Under the pieces are notes generated by a model. The model saw only the letters and a program-made list of their open reading frames with translations. It ran no database searches and was not told the origin of the DNA. Below, piece after piece: positions 28,565-37,765 of a DNA stretch of 64,000 nt. Positions within the stretch are counted from its first letter, which is position 1. The number at the start of each line of letters is the position of its first letter. Origin of the DNA: Fuerstiella sp. (GTDB taxonomy: Bacteria > Planctomycetota > Planctomycetia > Planctomycetales > Planctomycetaceae); contig JAQWOH010000047.1 of assembly GCA_029245955.1 (NCBI GenBank), positions 1 through 64,000 on the forward strand. The letters run 5' to 3'. Both the position numbers and the translations under genes were made by a program.

Positions 28565-30699
28565 TGATCAACACAAACATATTGCCGTTGATACTGAGTA
28601 TCCTTGTTGCTTCCACCTCATTTGCTCAGGACACCACCCTCGTGTATCCCGAGACAAGAACTGTGCCGCAGGTCGATGACTTTCATGGCACCAAAGTCGA
28701 CGATCCCTATCGCTGGCTGGAAGATGATGTCCGTGAATCGGATGATGTTGCTGCATGGGTGGACGCACAGAACAAGCTGACGTTCGATTACCTGAAACAG
28801 CTTCCTGGTCGGGACCGCATAGAAGAACGGGTCACAGAACTCTGGAATTACGAAAAGATCAGTGCTCCTTCGAATGAAGGTGGCCGCTACTACTTCTTTC
28901 GCAACGACGGACTGCAGAACCAGAGTGTTCTGTACGTTCAGGAGACTCTGGACGATGAACCGCGAATTCTGATTGACCCGAACACGTGGTCTAAAGACGG
29001 TACGGTCGCACTCGCTGGTTCAGAATTCAGCGACGACGGCAAGTATGGTGCGTACGGGATTCAGGACGGCGGTTCCGACTGGCGAACGTGGCGGGTTATG
29101 GAAATTGAATCCGGCGAGCTGCTGGATGATGAACTGAAGTGGATCAAGTTCAGTGGCATCGCGTGGACGCCCGACAGCAAAGGTTTCTTCTACTCACGCT
29201 ACAACGAACCGGAGGAAGGGGCCGAGTTTCAGTCCCTTAACCTTAACCAGAAGGTGTTCTACCATCGAGTTGGAACAGATCAGTCTGCAGATGAACTTGT
29301 TTACGAACGCCCCGACAATCCGGAATGGGGTTTCGGTGCCGAGGTGTCGGAAGACGGCAAATATTTAATACTGACGATCTGGAAGGGAACCGACGATCGC
29401 TACCGCGTTGTCGTCAAGGACCTGCAGACGCCGGGTACAGAACTCTTCATGCTTATCGACAACTTCGATTACGAATACAGCTTTCTGGGCAACGAAGGTT
29501 CGACGCTGCTGTTCAAGACCAACCTGGATGCTCCTTTGCGACGTGTGATCGCAATCGATCTGAACAAGCCACAGATGGACAACTGGACGGAAGTTGTTGC
29601 GGAGGCTGAAAACACACTCACTAGCGCCAGTATCGTGGGTGATATGATCGTTGGGCGTTACCTGAAGGACGCCCGGACTCAGGTGCGGTGGTACAGTCTG
29701 GACGGAAAATTCGTCCGCGATGTTGACTTCCCGGGGATCGGTGCCGCATCTGGTTTTGGCGGGAAGAAGGACCACAAGGAAACCTTCTACAGCTTCAGCA
29801 GCTTTGCAACTCCACCCAGCACTTATCGGTACGACATCGAAACCGGTGAAAGCACGCTGCTGCGTCGGGCCGACGTGAAATTCGATCCGGAGGAGTATGA
29901 AACCAAACAGGTGTTTTATACCAGTAAGGATGGCACCAAAGTGCCGATGTTCATTTGTCACCGCAAAGGACTTGAACATGACGGGCACAACCCGGTCCTG
30001 CTATACGGCTACGGGGGCTTCAATATTTCATTGCCGCCATCGTTCCGGGTAAGTCGCCTGGCATGGATGGAATTGGGTGGAGTCTTTGCAATGCCCAATC
30101 TGCGAGGCGGCGGAGAATACGGAGAGCCGTGGCATAAAGCCGGGACGAAACTTCAGAAGCAGAATGTCTTCGACGACTTCATTGCAGCCGCGGAATGGCT
30201 GATCGAAAACAAGTACACTTCATCAAAGAAGCTGGCGATTCAGGGCGGCAGCAACGGGGGCCTTCTTGTTGGTGCCTGCATGACTCAGCGTCCCGACCTG
30301 TACGCTGCCTGTCTTCCGGCCGTGGGTGTCATGGATATGCTCAGATTTCATCAGTTCACGGCGGGGCGTTTCTGGGTGGACGATTACGGCAGTGCAGATA
30401 ACCCGGACGAATTCCAGGCACTGCTGGCCTATTCACCGTATCATAATCTGGAAGGAGGAACTCAGTATCCGGCCACTCTGGTCACCACTGCTGACACGGA
30501 CGACCGAGTTGTCCCAGGTCACAGCTTCAAGTTTGCAGCACAATTGCAGGCCTGTCAGTCCGGAACGAATCCCACGCTGATTCGCATTGAAACGCGAGCC
30601 GGACATGGTTCCGGCAAACCTACTGCCATGATCATTGAAGAAGTCGCTGACCTGTGGGCGTTCCTGGCGAAGAATCTCGATATGAAGCTGCCGGAATAG
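28564..30699 (+). CDS. Prolyl oligopeptidase (S9A family), exported
   Basis: A 711-residue serine peptidase with a Sec signal (MINTNILPLILSILVASTSF-AQ). The N-terminal part DPYRWLEDD is the family hallmark, then a seven-bladed beta-propeller (about 75-430) filters substrates by size. The C-terminal alpha/beta-hydrolase domain holds GGSNGG with Ser563, DTDDRVVP with Asp646 and RAGHG with His681; the spacing matches the porcine enzyme triad (554, 641, 680). It cleaves after proline in peptides of up to about 30 residues. With the M16 peptidase just upstream it forms a two-gene operon for breaking down peptides outside the cytoplasm. Confidence 0.95.
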   Translation: MINTNILPLILSILVASTSFAQDTTLVYPETRTVPQVDDFHGTKVDDPYRWLEDDVRESDDVAAWVDAQNKLTFDYLKQLPGRDRIEERVTELWNYEKISAPSNEGGRYYFFRNDGLQNQSVLYVQETLDDEPRILIDPNTWSKDGTVALAGSEFSDDGKYGAYGIQDGGSDWRTWRVMEIESGELLDDELKWIKFSGIAWTPDSKGFFYSRYNEPEEGAEFQSLNLNQKVFYHRVGTDQSADELVYERPDNPEWGFGAEVSEDGKYLILTIWKGTDDRYRVVVKDLQTPGTELFMLIDNFDYEYSFLGNEGSTLLFKTNLDAPLRRVIAIDLNKPQMDNWTEVVAEAENTLTSASIVGDMIVGRYLKDARTQVRWYSLDGKFVRDVDFPGIGAASGFGGKKDHKETFYSFSSFATPPSTYRYDIETGESTLLRRADVKFDPEEYETKQVFYTSKDGTKVPMFICHRKGLEHDGHNPVLLYGYGGFNISLPPSFRVSRLAWMELGGVFAMPNLRGGGEYGEPWHKAGTKLQKQNVFDDFIAAAEWLIENKYTSSKKLAIQGGSNGGLLVGACMTQRPDLYAACLPAVGVMDMLRFHQFTAGRFWVDDYGSADNPDEFQALLAYSPYHNLEGGTQYPATLVTTADTDDRVVPGHSFKFAAQLQACQSGTNPTLIRIETRAGHGSGKPTAMIIEEVADLWAFLAKNLDMKLPE

Positions 30700-30749
30700 C
30701 GGCTTTCCTGCCAGGCATCAACGTTCGGGCGGCCGGGAAGATGCGGCGA

Positions 30750-31829
30750 TTACCACCGCTCTACTGGTCCGTTCGGAACTTTCACCAATGCGGTTGGGAT
30801 CGTCGACTGTCGCTCACCATGCCGCAACCGAACTTGGTCAACGATCCGGGCGAATTCTGTGGCTGATTCAAATCGCCGCAAACGGTCTTCCAGGTCTTCC
30901 GGAATACCCAGTCGAGCTCCATACCAGGCCGCGAACTTGCGAAACAACCGGCAGCTGTAGTCACCGTGCTGTTGAGTCATGAGCTCAAAATGGTCAGACA
31001 GGAAGGCGAGCTGCTCATCCGTCGTCGGTTGTCGTGGTTGCTGACCATTTTCAATGTCGTTCAGTTTTCGGAAAAGCCACGGGTCCAGCATGGCTCCGCG
31101 TCCTATTGCAACAGCCGCGCAGCCCGTTTCTTTCAGCATCGAATACGCATCAGCGGGCGTGCACACGTCGCCGTTTGCGATCACCGGCATCGACTTGACA
31201 GCCGCTACGGTTTCCGCAATTCCGATGCGGTTGACTGACCCCTGAAATCCCTGATGCCGAGTTCGTCCATGGACGGTCACAGCGGCAACGCCAATCCGTT
31301 CAAGTGCGGCTGCAAGTTGCGGTGCGGTGAGATTGTCACTGTCCCAGCCCAGTCGCATTTTGACTGTGACTGGCAGTCTGACAGCATCGATGACTCGCCC
31401 CACCATCTCCGTTGCTCCGGATGTGTCGCACATCAGGCGTGCTCCGCCCCCGGCTCCGTTGACCTTGGCCATGGGGCAGCCCATGTTAATATCGATGCCC
31501 TGGTAATCATGATCTTCCAGCCAGCGAGCGGCGGCAACCAGATGCTCAGTAACTCCGCTGAAGATCTGCACCGACAGTGGTCGGTCTTCCGGTGACGTTT
31601 CGACCAGCTCCATTGACTTGCGAGTCTGCGAAACCAGCATTTGCGCCTGCACCAGGTCTGTGGTCGCCAGCCCCAGTCCGCCCAGTCGCCGCAGTGCGAC
31701 TCGAAATGCCAGATGTGTGTATCCGGCTAACGGTGCCAGAAAAAATCGGCTGAGCAGCGGTCTTCCGCCAATGGTGACTTCACGCGGAGTTGCGCAGACT
31801 CTGTCGGAATTCGATGTTGATTCGTTCAT
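30750..31829 (-). CDS. tRNA-dihydrouridine synthase
   Basis: A 359-residue flavoenzyme of the Dus family that reduces uridine to dihydrouridine in tRNA D-loops using NADPH and FMN. It has LAPLAGYTHLAFR at the start of the TIM barrel, then INMGCPMAKVNGAGGGARLM with the catalytic Cys, KMRLGWD, TVHGRTRHQGFQG, and NGDVCTPADA with AIGRGAMLDPWLF near the FMN phosphate site. It most resembles DusB-type proteins. Its ATG overlaps the stop of maf (ATGA at 31829-31826), so it is the second gene of a maf-dus operon. The first 20 residues are not conserved. Confidence 0.93.
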   Translation of the reverse strand: MNESTSNSDRVCATPREVTIGGRPLLSRFFLAPLAGYTHLAFRVALRRLGGLGLATTDLVQAQMLVSQTRKSMELVETSPEDRPLSVQIFSGVTEHLVAAARWLEDHDYQGIDINMGCPMAKVNGAGGGARLMCDTSGATEMVGRVIDAVRLPVTVKMRLGWDSDNLTAPQLAAALERIGVAAVTVHGRTRHQGFQGSVNRIGIAETVAAVKSMPVIANGDVCTPADAYSMLKETGCAAVAIGRGAMLDPWLFRKLNDIENGQQPRQPTTDEQLAFLSDHFELMTQQHGDYSCRLFRKFAAWYGARLGIPEDLEDRLRRFESATEFARIVDQVRLRHGERQSTIPTALVKVPNGPVERW

Positions 31830-32452
31830 TCTTTCAGCACACCAAAGTCCCGCAGAGTTTGCGTGACTTCCATCATGGGCAGGCCCACCACGTTGGTGAA
31901 GCTGCCATTGACGGCTTCCACTAACATCGACGCACGTCCCTGAATGCCATAGCCCCCGGCTTTTCCGATGGATTCGTCGGTTGAGACGTACCAGTCTATA
32001 AGCCAGTCATCCAGGGTGCAGAACAGCACCTTTGTCTTGACGATCGATTCGCGAAATTGATCACCCATGGTGATTCGAAAACAGGTCCAGACTTCGTGAT
32101 ACCGGCCGGAATAGTATTCCCTGAACCACCGCCACACGGTCTGCTGCCATAAATCAACAGGTGGTTTTCCCAGCACAGTCGCTTTCTGATCGTCGCTCCA
32201 GGCGACGACAATGGTGTCGGCACAGATAACGACGTCTGGTGTCAGAGGCTCCGGCAACTGCTCTGAGACGTCAGCATGCTTAACAGCTACAATTTCCCGA
32301 AGTCTGGTCTCAAATTGTTCTGCCCCCCGCAGACCGTCAAACCCGGCTTCGTCGTCGGAAACTGGCGGGATGATTTGGAAGTCAACGTCGCCCAGGACCG
32401 ACAGCAGCAGTTCACAGCGGCGAGGTGAACGAGAACCCAGAACAACGGACAT
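31826..32452 (-). CDS. Maf-family nucleoside triphosphate pyrophosphatase
   Basis: A 208-residue Maf protein: LGSRSPRRCELL at the N-terminus is the hallmark S-x-S-P-R-R motif, then DVVICADTIVV with the Asp-based metal site and LGKPP, and later ESIGKAGGYGIQGRASMLVE with VVGLP near the C-terminus. Maf enzymes hydrolyse non-canonical or methylated nucleotides to monophosphates and are linked to septum control. ATG 32452 follows AGGAAA with normal spacing; an in-frame TTG at 32455 is less likely. The middle part (W-rich, DLWQQTVWRWFREYYSGR) is more divergent than in typical Maf proteins. It overlaps dus by four bases. Confidence 0.9.
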   Translation of the reverse strand: MSVVLGSRSPRRCELLLSVLGDVDFQIIPPVSDDEAGFDGLRGAEQFETRLREIVAVKHADVSEQLPEPLTPDVVICADTIVVAWSDDQKATVLGKPPVDLWQQTVWRWFREYYSGRYHEVWTCFRITMGDQFRESIVKTKVLFCTLDDWLIDWYVSTDESIGKAGGYGIQGRASMLVEAVNGSFTNVVGLPMMEVTQTLRDFGVLKE

Positions 32453-32557
32453 CAATAATTTTCCTGACTCTCAGGGGCAGTTGAAACAGGCCGACATGAT
32501 AACATGCTGTCATTCGTTGACAGCAGCAATCGTTCCAGAAGACCAGGAAAGCAAGAC

Positions 32558-32992
32558 GTGAAGTCATTGACCAAAGAACTGTGGGTGGAAGTTCCTCAGC
32601 GGCGAGCGATCCTGTCGATTCATGACGACGTCGAACAGCTTGTTCGCGAAAGCGGCGTACAGGACGGACTGGCACTTGTTAACGCAATGCACATTACTGC
32701 CAGCGTGTTTATCAATGACAACGAAACCGGCCTGCACGCCGACTACGAACGCTGGTTGGAAGAACTGGTCCCCTTTGACGCGGGTACCGATCCGGCCAGT
32801 GGGGGCTATCTGCACAACCGCACTGGAGAAGACAATGCAGACGCTCATCACAAACGTCAGGTCATGGGGCGCGAAGTGGTTGTTGCCATCACGGGTGGTC
32901 AGTTGCACCTTGGACCGTGGGAGCACATTTTTTATTATGAATTTGACGGTCTGCGTCGGAAACGAATACTGGTGAAGATCATCGGCGACTAG
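32558..32992 (+). CDS. YjbQ/UPF0047-family protein
   Basis: A 144-residue protein of the YjbQ family: [20 protein letters not shown] at the start, [18 protein letters not shown], then [20 protein letters not shown] and [19 protein letters not shown]. The conserved HHK and L-x-L-G-x-W-E/Q motifs are present. Family members have weak thiamine-phosphate-synthase-like activity in vitro, but their true role is unsettled. GTG 32558 is chosen because AGGAAAG lies 7 bases ahead and the conserved start follows; the ATG at 32504 would add 18 atypical residues. It diverges from maf with a short gap. Confidence 0.9.
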   Translation: MKSLTKELWVEVPQRRAILSIHDDVEQLVRESGVQDGLALVNAMHITASVFINDNETGLHADYERWLEELVPFDAGTDPASGGYLHNRTGEDNADAHHKRQVMGREVVVAITGGQLHLGPWEHIFYYEFDGLRRKRILVKIIGD

Positions 32993-33328
32993 GCACTTGT
33001 CCGCCTATCGGTGTTCGCGCTGTTTCAGTCCGGTTTAAGCTCCTGCGTCACAGAATACGAAGTACGTTTGATAACACCGAAAGCTGCCTGCTGAAACGCT
33101 GCCACTCAGAAACAGTTCGGTCGCAGTTTCGGGCTGGCAGTATCGTCCAGCAGCGATTCACTCTGCCACGGATATGCCGTGGAACTGGCCTTGCGGTCCG
33201 GCTTTCACGGCAGACTCCCCAAATGTCGAATATACGAGTAACGTGTTTGAATGCCGCCCGAGGGCCGCACACCATACAGAAACGCGTTCATAAACAAGCC
33301 TCAATTCCTGACTCTGGTGCAGAAGTTC
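32993..33328. other. Intergenic region
   Basis: About 336 bases between yjbQ and the membrane protein gene. No gene or clear hairpin was seen. It probably carries the promoter for the gene at 33329. Confidence 0.35.
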
Positions 33329-34441
33329 ATGAAACGCGCGATCGGACTGATTATTGGCATCGTCGTCTCCGTCGTTTGCTTTGCGTATTCCATGAAAGGA
33401 ACATCGCTGGCGGATCTGCGGGCGGGTTTCCAGCAGGCTAACTATTTGACGCTGCCGCTGATGCTGGCCATGTTGTTCGGCTTTTATTGGTTGAAGGCCA
33501 TGAGATGGTCATGGCTTCTGAAGCCTGTGACATCTCTGACAACTCGCCGGTTATTTCCACCTTTGTTGATCGGGTTTGCCGCGAACAACATTCTGCCCGC
33601 CCATCTGGGTGAGTTCGTTCGTGTATTTGTTGTTCGAAAACAGCACCAAGTGCCATTCAGCACCGTGTTTTCTACGGTTGTGCTGGAACGGATTTTTGAC
33701 GTCGTGGCGATTCTGGGACTCTTCAGCGTCGGGCTGATGTTCACAAGTGATCTGCCTGATGACTATCGCAGAAACGCACTGTTTCTGGCAGCAGGCTGCG
33801 TGTTTGTCGTGATCTGTGTGGCCATTTACCTGATCTGGACAGACTGGTTTCTGAGGCTTACCGAAAGAGTCATCGGGTGGGTTCCGTTTATTCCGGAAGC
33901 GTTGACGGGAAAGATTCTGGACATGCTGCGTGCCGGTGCGCACGGGCTGGCAGCACTGCGAAGCGGCAGGGCCGTTTTTCTGATCATGTTGAATTCGATC
34001 GCCCAATGGCTGCTGAACGGTCTTCTGGCTTATACCGCGCTTCGTGCGTTTCATGTGCCGGTCACACCTAGTGCCGGGTTGATCATTACCGGGGTGATTG
34101 CCATTGGTGTGACGATTCCATCGTCACCGGGTTACTTTGGTGTCATTCAATACTGTTTTGCAATCAGCATGGCAGCACAGGGGCTTGATATCGATCCGTC
34201 TCTCGTGCTGGGTGCTTCCCTCTACTATCACATCAGCATGTACATTCCGGTGACCGTTCTGGGAGTGCATTATCTGCATTCAGTGGGTATGCGAGTGTCT
34301 GATCTGATCAAAGTGGGGGAAGACTCTGCAGACCAGGAGACACCGGGGCAGGCGATGAACGGCGAGCAGCCCGAAACCCACGATCAGACAGAAAACCGAT
34401 CTGCCGTGTCGCAGACCGGTTCACCGCTTGATAGTCTCTGA
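33329..34441 (+). CDS. Lysylphosphatidylglycerol synthase-type transmembrane protein
   Basis: A 370-residue polytopic membrane protein with about eight helices, of the LPG_synthase_TM (UPF0104/AglD-like) family. Typical elements are MLFGFYWLKAMRWSWLLKPV, LLIGFAANNILPAHLGEFVR, VVLERIFDVVAILGLF, and PSSPGYFGVIQYCFAISM near the C-terminus. These are the flippase-like domains of MprF and related lipid or glycan membrane enzymes; without the aminoacyl-transferase domain a flippase or glycosyl-lipid function is more likely. The C-terminal 45 residues are polar. ATG 33329 is chosen because the first helix starts right after it; the frame is open from 33251. Confidence 0.85.
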   Translation: MKRAIGLIIGIVVSVVCFAYSMKGTSLADLRAGFQQANYLTLPLMLAMLFGFYWLKAMRWSWLLKPVTSLTTRRLFPPLLIGFAANNILPAHLGEFVRVFVVRKQHQVPFSTVFSTVVLERIFDVVAILGLFSVGLMFTSDLPDDYRRNALFLAAGCVFVVICVAIYLIWTDWFLRLTERVIGWVPFIPEALTGKILDMLRAGAHGLAALRSGRAVFLIMLNSIAQWLLNGLLAYTALRAFHVPVTPSAGLIITGVIAIGVTIPSSPGYFGVIQYCFAISMAAQGLDIDPSLVLGASLYYHISMYIPVTVLGVHYLHSVGMRVSDLIKVGEDSADQETPGQAMNGEQPETHDQTENRSAVSQTGSPLDSL

Positions 34442-34449
34442 ATCCTCTG

Positions 34450-35727
34450 TTATTTGCTGATTGTTTCAACGATCAGCGGCAGATATGCAGCTTCGTCGGA
34501 TACTGTCAACGCTTTGCGAATCGGAAAAGCGTACGCCTCTGAGTCCTCACAATACACTCTTACGACTGGCTGGCCTTCTTGCACTGCGTCTCCCACTCTG
34601 ACCAGCATTTCCAGTCCCACGGCGTGGTCGATCCGACCGGCCATTTGTACTCGTCCGCCTCCCATCCAGATGATCGCAGCGCCCAGTTGTTCCGTATCGA
34701 TTTCGGAAACGATGCCGGACCGTGCTGCAGTAACCTCAGAACACTGTGAGAATCTGAGCTTAGCATCAGGATCTCCACCCTGAGCCCGTACCATTTGGCA
34801 GTATTTTTCGTATACGGCGCCGCTGTCCAGCAACCTTGAGGCATTATCGGCGGCTGCAGCGTGGCTCGATTCTGTACCCGTGGACAACAGGATTTCCACA
34901 GCGAGTTCAATCGTCAGTTGTCGTACGTCCTGTGGTCCCTCGCCTTTGATGACAGCGATCGACTCGCTGATTTCGAGAGCATTACCGCACATTCTTCCCA
35001 GCGGCTGATTCATATCAGTTAATAAGGCTGTGGTCGTGACGCCCATACAGTTGCCGGTTCGGACCAGCGAACGGGCCAGCAGAGTCGCCTGCTGTCGTGT
35101 TTTCATGAAAGCACCGGAACCGAACTTCACATCCAGCACAAGCGCGTCCAGCGTTTCAGCCAGTTTCTTGCTCATGATGCTGGCGGTGATCAGAGGGATC
35201 GACGGGACGGTAGCCGTAACATCGCGAAGGGCATACAGCTTCTGATCTGCCGGAGCCAGTTCCTTCGATGCCCCGGTGATGACACAGCCGACATCCTGAG
35301 TCAGTCGGTGAATCTCGTCCAGCGACAGGTCTGCGCGAAATCCGGGGATGGACTCCAGTTTGTCCAGGGTACCCCCCGTCGGACCCAGGCCTCGGCCGGA
35401 CAGCATTGGCACCTGAAACCCCAAGCACGACAGCAGCGGCGCCAGCGGGATTGACGTCTTGTCACCGACGCCGCCCGTCGAATGCTTGTCGACTCGAAGA
35501 TAGTCATCATACGGCCACTGCAGCGTCGTACCGGACTCGAGCATCTGCTGCGTCAGTGCTGCGGTTTCACGTTCGGTCATTCCGTTCAGATAAATGGCCA
35601 TCGCCAGCGCGGACATTTGATAATCCGGAATGTTTTCATCCGTGAAACCAGCGATAAAGAACGCAATCTCCTCATCGGACAGTTCTGCTCCATCGCGTTT
35701 GCTGGCGATAATCTGTGCGGGAATCAA
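34450..35727 (-). CDS. Thymidine/pyrimidine-nucleoside phosphorylase
   Basis: A 425-residue enzyme that splits thymidine, and in the Pdp type also uridine, with phosphate into base and (deoxy)ribose-1-phosphate. The family signature is clear: SGRGLGPTGGTLDKLESIPG (near 114-133), preceded by DKHSTGGVGDKTS (about 79-91) that binds phosphate. KFGSGAFM and LARSLVRTGNCMG follow, and the C-terminal domain has GRVQMAGRIDHAVGLEMLVR. Whether it is DeoA or Pdp is not settled by sequence alone. It converges with the LPG-synthase-like gene and is followed on its 5' side by the SSS symporter gene (54 bases), so nucleoside or metabolite uptake and use may be linked. Confidence 0.93.
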   Translation of the reverse strand: MIPAQIIASKRDGAELSDEEIAFFIAGFTDENIPDYQMSALAMAIYLNGMTERETAALTQQMLESGTTLQWPYDDYLRVDKHSTGGVGDKTSIPLAPLLSCLGFQVPMLSGRGLGPTGGTLDKLESIPGFRADLSLDEIHRLTQDVGCVITGASKELAPADQKLYALRDVTATVPSIPLITASIMSKKLAETLDALVLDVKFGSGAFMKTRQQATLLARSLVRTGNCMGVTTTALLTDMNQPLGRMCGNALEISESIAVIKGEGPQDVRQLTIELAVEILLSTGTESSHAAAADNASRLLDSGAVYEKYCQMVRAQGGDPDAKLRFSQCSEVTAARSGIVSEIDTEQLGAAIIWMGGGRVQMAGRIDHAVGLEMLVRVGDAVQEGQPVVRVYCEDSEAYAFPIRKALTVSDEAAYLPLIVETISK

Positions 35728-35781
35728 CGTTGTGTTCCTGAAATGGAGGTGCGAAGCCAGCCGATCAATGTCGCGTTCAGC

Positions 35782-37317
35782 CTAATGTCCATGCACAGAT
35801 TTATCTTTCGACGAAAGGGCCGCTCCCACGACGACCACCAGCAGTGTCGCCACGACGATGGCCATATTCGGGTGAAGATAATCCAGAATGGGGCGTGTTG
35901 CATCGCACAGCGGCGTCATCCAGTCGGGAGGATTCGTCATGTCCGCCAGTACAATGGCGCAAATGGAAGTGACGCCGACAATGACTCCCAGACCGGAGCC
36001 GAATGCCCCGGTTGCATTGGTAAATCGAGCCAGCAGAATCAGCCCAAGGGTTCCGCCACTAAGCACTCCCGAGATCTTCCACCAGACATCCAGCATCGAT
36101 TTAATGTCCATCATCGCGAGGGCAACGGCGATGCCCGCGACGCCCAGTACAACAGTCATGATTCGGAGAAATCGGAGTTCTGCGTTGGACGCACGTGTCG
36201 CGGCATCAGCGGACAGGTCTGTACCTGTGACGAAGAAGCGGTTCCTGACGTCGCACAACAACAACGTGGCCGAACTGTTCAGCGAGGAATCCACCGTACT
36301 CATGGCAGCAGCAAGAATCGCGGCGATCAACAGTCCGGCAATTCCCGTAGGCAGTTCAGACATAATGAAATGAGGCAGCACTTTATCAGCGGACGTTCCT
36401 TCCGGCAGGTTGCCGACGGTGCTGTAAAATACGAACAGGCCGGTGCCGATGAAAAACAGCACGGCGGAAATCGGTAGAAAGGCCAGGGCTCCCAGCCACA
36501 CGCTGCGCCGCGCATCCTGTACAGACCGAGCCGCGAAGTACCGCTGCACGAAGGTCTGGTCGGCGGCGAAATTCTGTAAGTTGATGAACAACCCGAAGAC
36601 CAGCGTCATCCAGAATGTTGACGTCGAAAAATCAAAATCAAGGCTGCCCAGCGACAGTTTGTTTTCGACAGGTGTCCGGGCACCTTCGATGATTCCGAAA
36701 AAACCGCCGGGAACGTTCATCAGCAGCAGGACCACGCACACCAGCATGCCGCCGATCAGGATGATGCTCTGTACGACGTCCGTCCAGATGACCGCTTCGA
36801 TTCCACCCATCAGGGTGTACCCGATGACCAGTACTCCCAGACCAATAATTAGCAGCCATATCGGAACATCGATCAACGCTGCGACCGCCAGTGAAACGCC
36901 GAACAGGATTGTTCCGATACGACCGATGTGATACAGGATATTGAACGTCGCCGAGTACAATCGGGCCCATGACCCAAAGCGCTGTTCAAGGTGTTCGTAG
37001 GCGGACAGGCTGCCGCAATTCCGAAAGAACGGAACAAAATAGACAGTCGCAATCAATGCGGCGTACGGCAGCGACAGCGCGAAGACGAAAGGGTTCCAGT
37101 TACCCGAGAATGACTTTCCTGGGTTAGCAATAAAGCTGATACTGCTGACAAAGGTGCCGATTATGGATAAGCCGATGACCCATCCCGGCAGCCAACCTCC
37201 GGCGGAAATGAATTCGGTGGCTGTATGCGTCTTCCGTGACATCACGCAGCCCAGAAGAGTTACGGCCGCGAGATAGACTGCAACGACGAAAAGGTCGGTA
37301 GGACTGGCTGTGGGCAT
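35782..37317 (-). CDS. Sodium:solute symporter (SSS family)
   Basis: A 511-residue membrane protein with about 13 helices. Family features are TATEFISAGGWLPGWVIGLS after the first helix, FVSSISFIANPGKSF, GGIEAVIWTDVVQSIILIGG (the SSS signature region), FAADQTFVQRYFAARS, and AAILAAAMSTVDSSLNSSAT with the Na+-site Ser residues. The substrate may be a sugar, nucleoside, amino acid or sialic acid. Being 54 bases upstream of a nucleoside phosphorylase, in the same direction, makes nucleoside uptake a fair guess. ATG 37317 is preferred to 37377 because the first membrane helix starts soon after. Confidence 0.9.
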   Translation of the reverse strand: MPTASPTDLFVVAVYLAAVTLLGCVMSRKTHTATEFISAGGWLPGWVIGLSIIGTFVSSISFIANPGKSFSGNWNPFVFALSLPYAALIATVYFVPFFRNCGSLSAYEHLEQRFGSWARLYSATFNILYHIGRIGTILFGVSLAVAALIDVPIWLLIIGLGVLVIGYTLMGGIEAVIWTDVVQSIILIGGMLVCVVLLLMNVPGGFFGIIEGARTPVENKLSLGSLDFDFSTSTFWMTLVFGLFINLQNFAADQTFVQRYFAARSVQDARRSVWLGALAFLPISAVLFFIGTGLFVFYSTVGNLPEGTSADKVLPHFIMSELPTGIAGLLIAAILAAAMSTVDSSLNSSATLLLCDVRNRFFVTGTDLSADAATRASNAELRFLRIMTVVLGVAGIAVALAMMDIKSMLDVWWKISGVLSGGTLGLILLARFTNATGAFGSGLGVIVGVTSICAIVLADMTNPPDWMTPLCDATRPILDYLHPNMAIVVATLLVVVVGAALSSKDKSVHGH

Positions 37318-37765
37318 TGAGTAACCTGGTCGGGACCTGAACGTCTGATGTGCAGACCGTATCGGACTGCACATCACATGCTAACGACTCATACGAACTC
37401 ATCCAATACGGTCGGGAAAGTCGCCGCACCTGTCGTTTTCAACCGGGTGTCTGCAGCCGCCCGAAACAGGGACTTGGGCGCGGTCTACCGGGGCAGTAAA
37501 TGCTCTGCCAGGTTTGGCAATTTGCTGTTCCGCCTGGCCGGCTGTATCGGACCCGCGGAATCACGGCGGTCATGTGGATTATTCTGGTGCGATTGTACGG
37601 ATTGGTCTGTATGTGTTGGATTTCCGAACTGAAATTTCAGGCAGTGAACCGGCACGGATCGCTGTAAATGAACTAGACTTGAAACGTAGGTTTCCCTAAG
37701 TACACCTAAGTCCACATTTCGCCTGTTACCAGGTGTTCGTGGTCTGATCTTCTCAAGCAGTTCTG
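37318..37765. other. Divergent intergenic region
   Basis: About 450 bases between the minus-strand symporter and the plus-strand c-di-GMP gene; it should hold both promoters. No coding frame is supported and no strong palindrome was seen. Confidence 0.35.
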
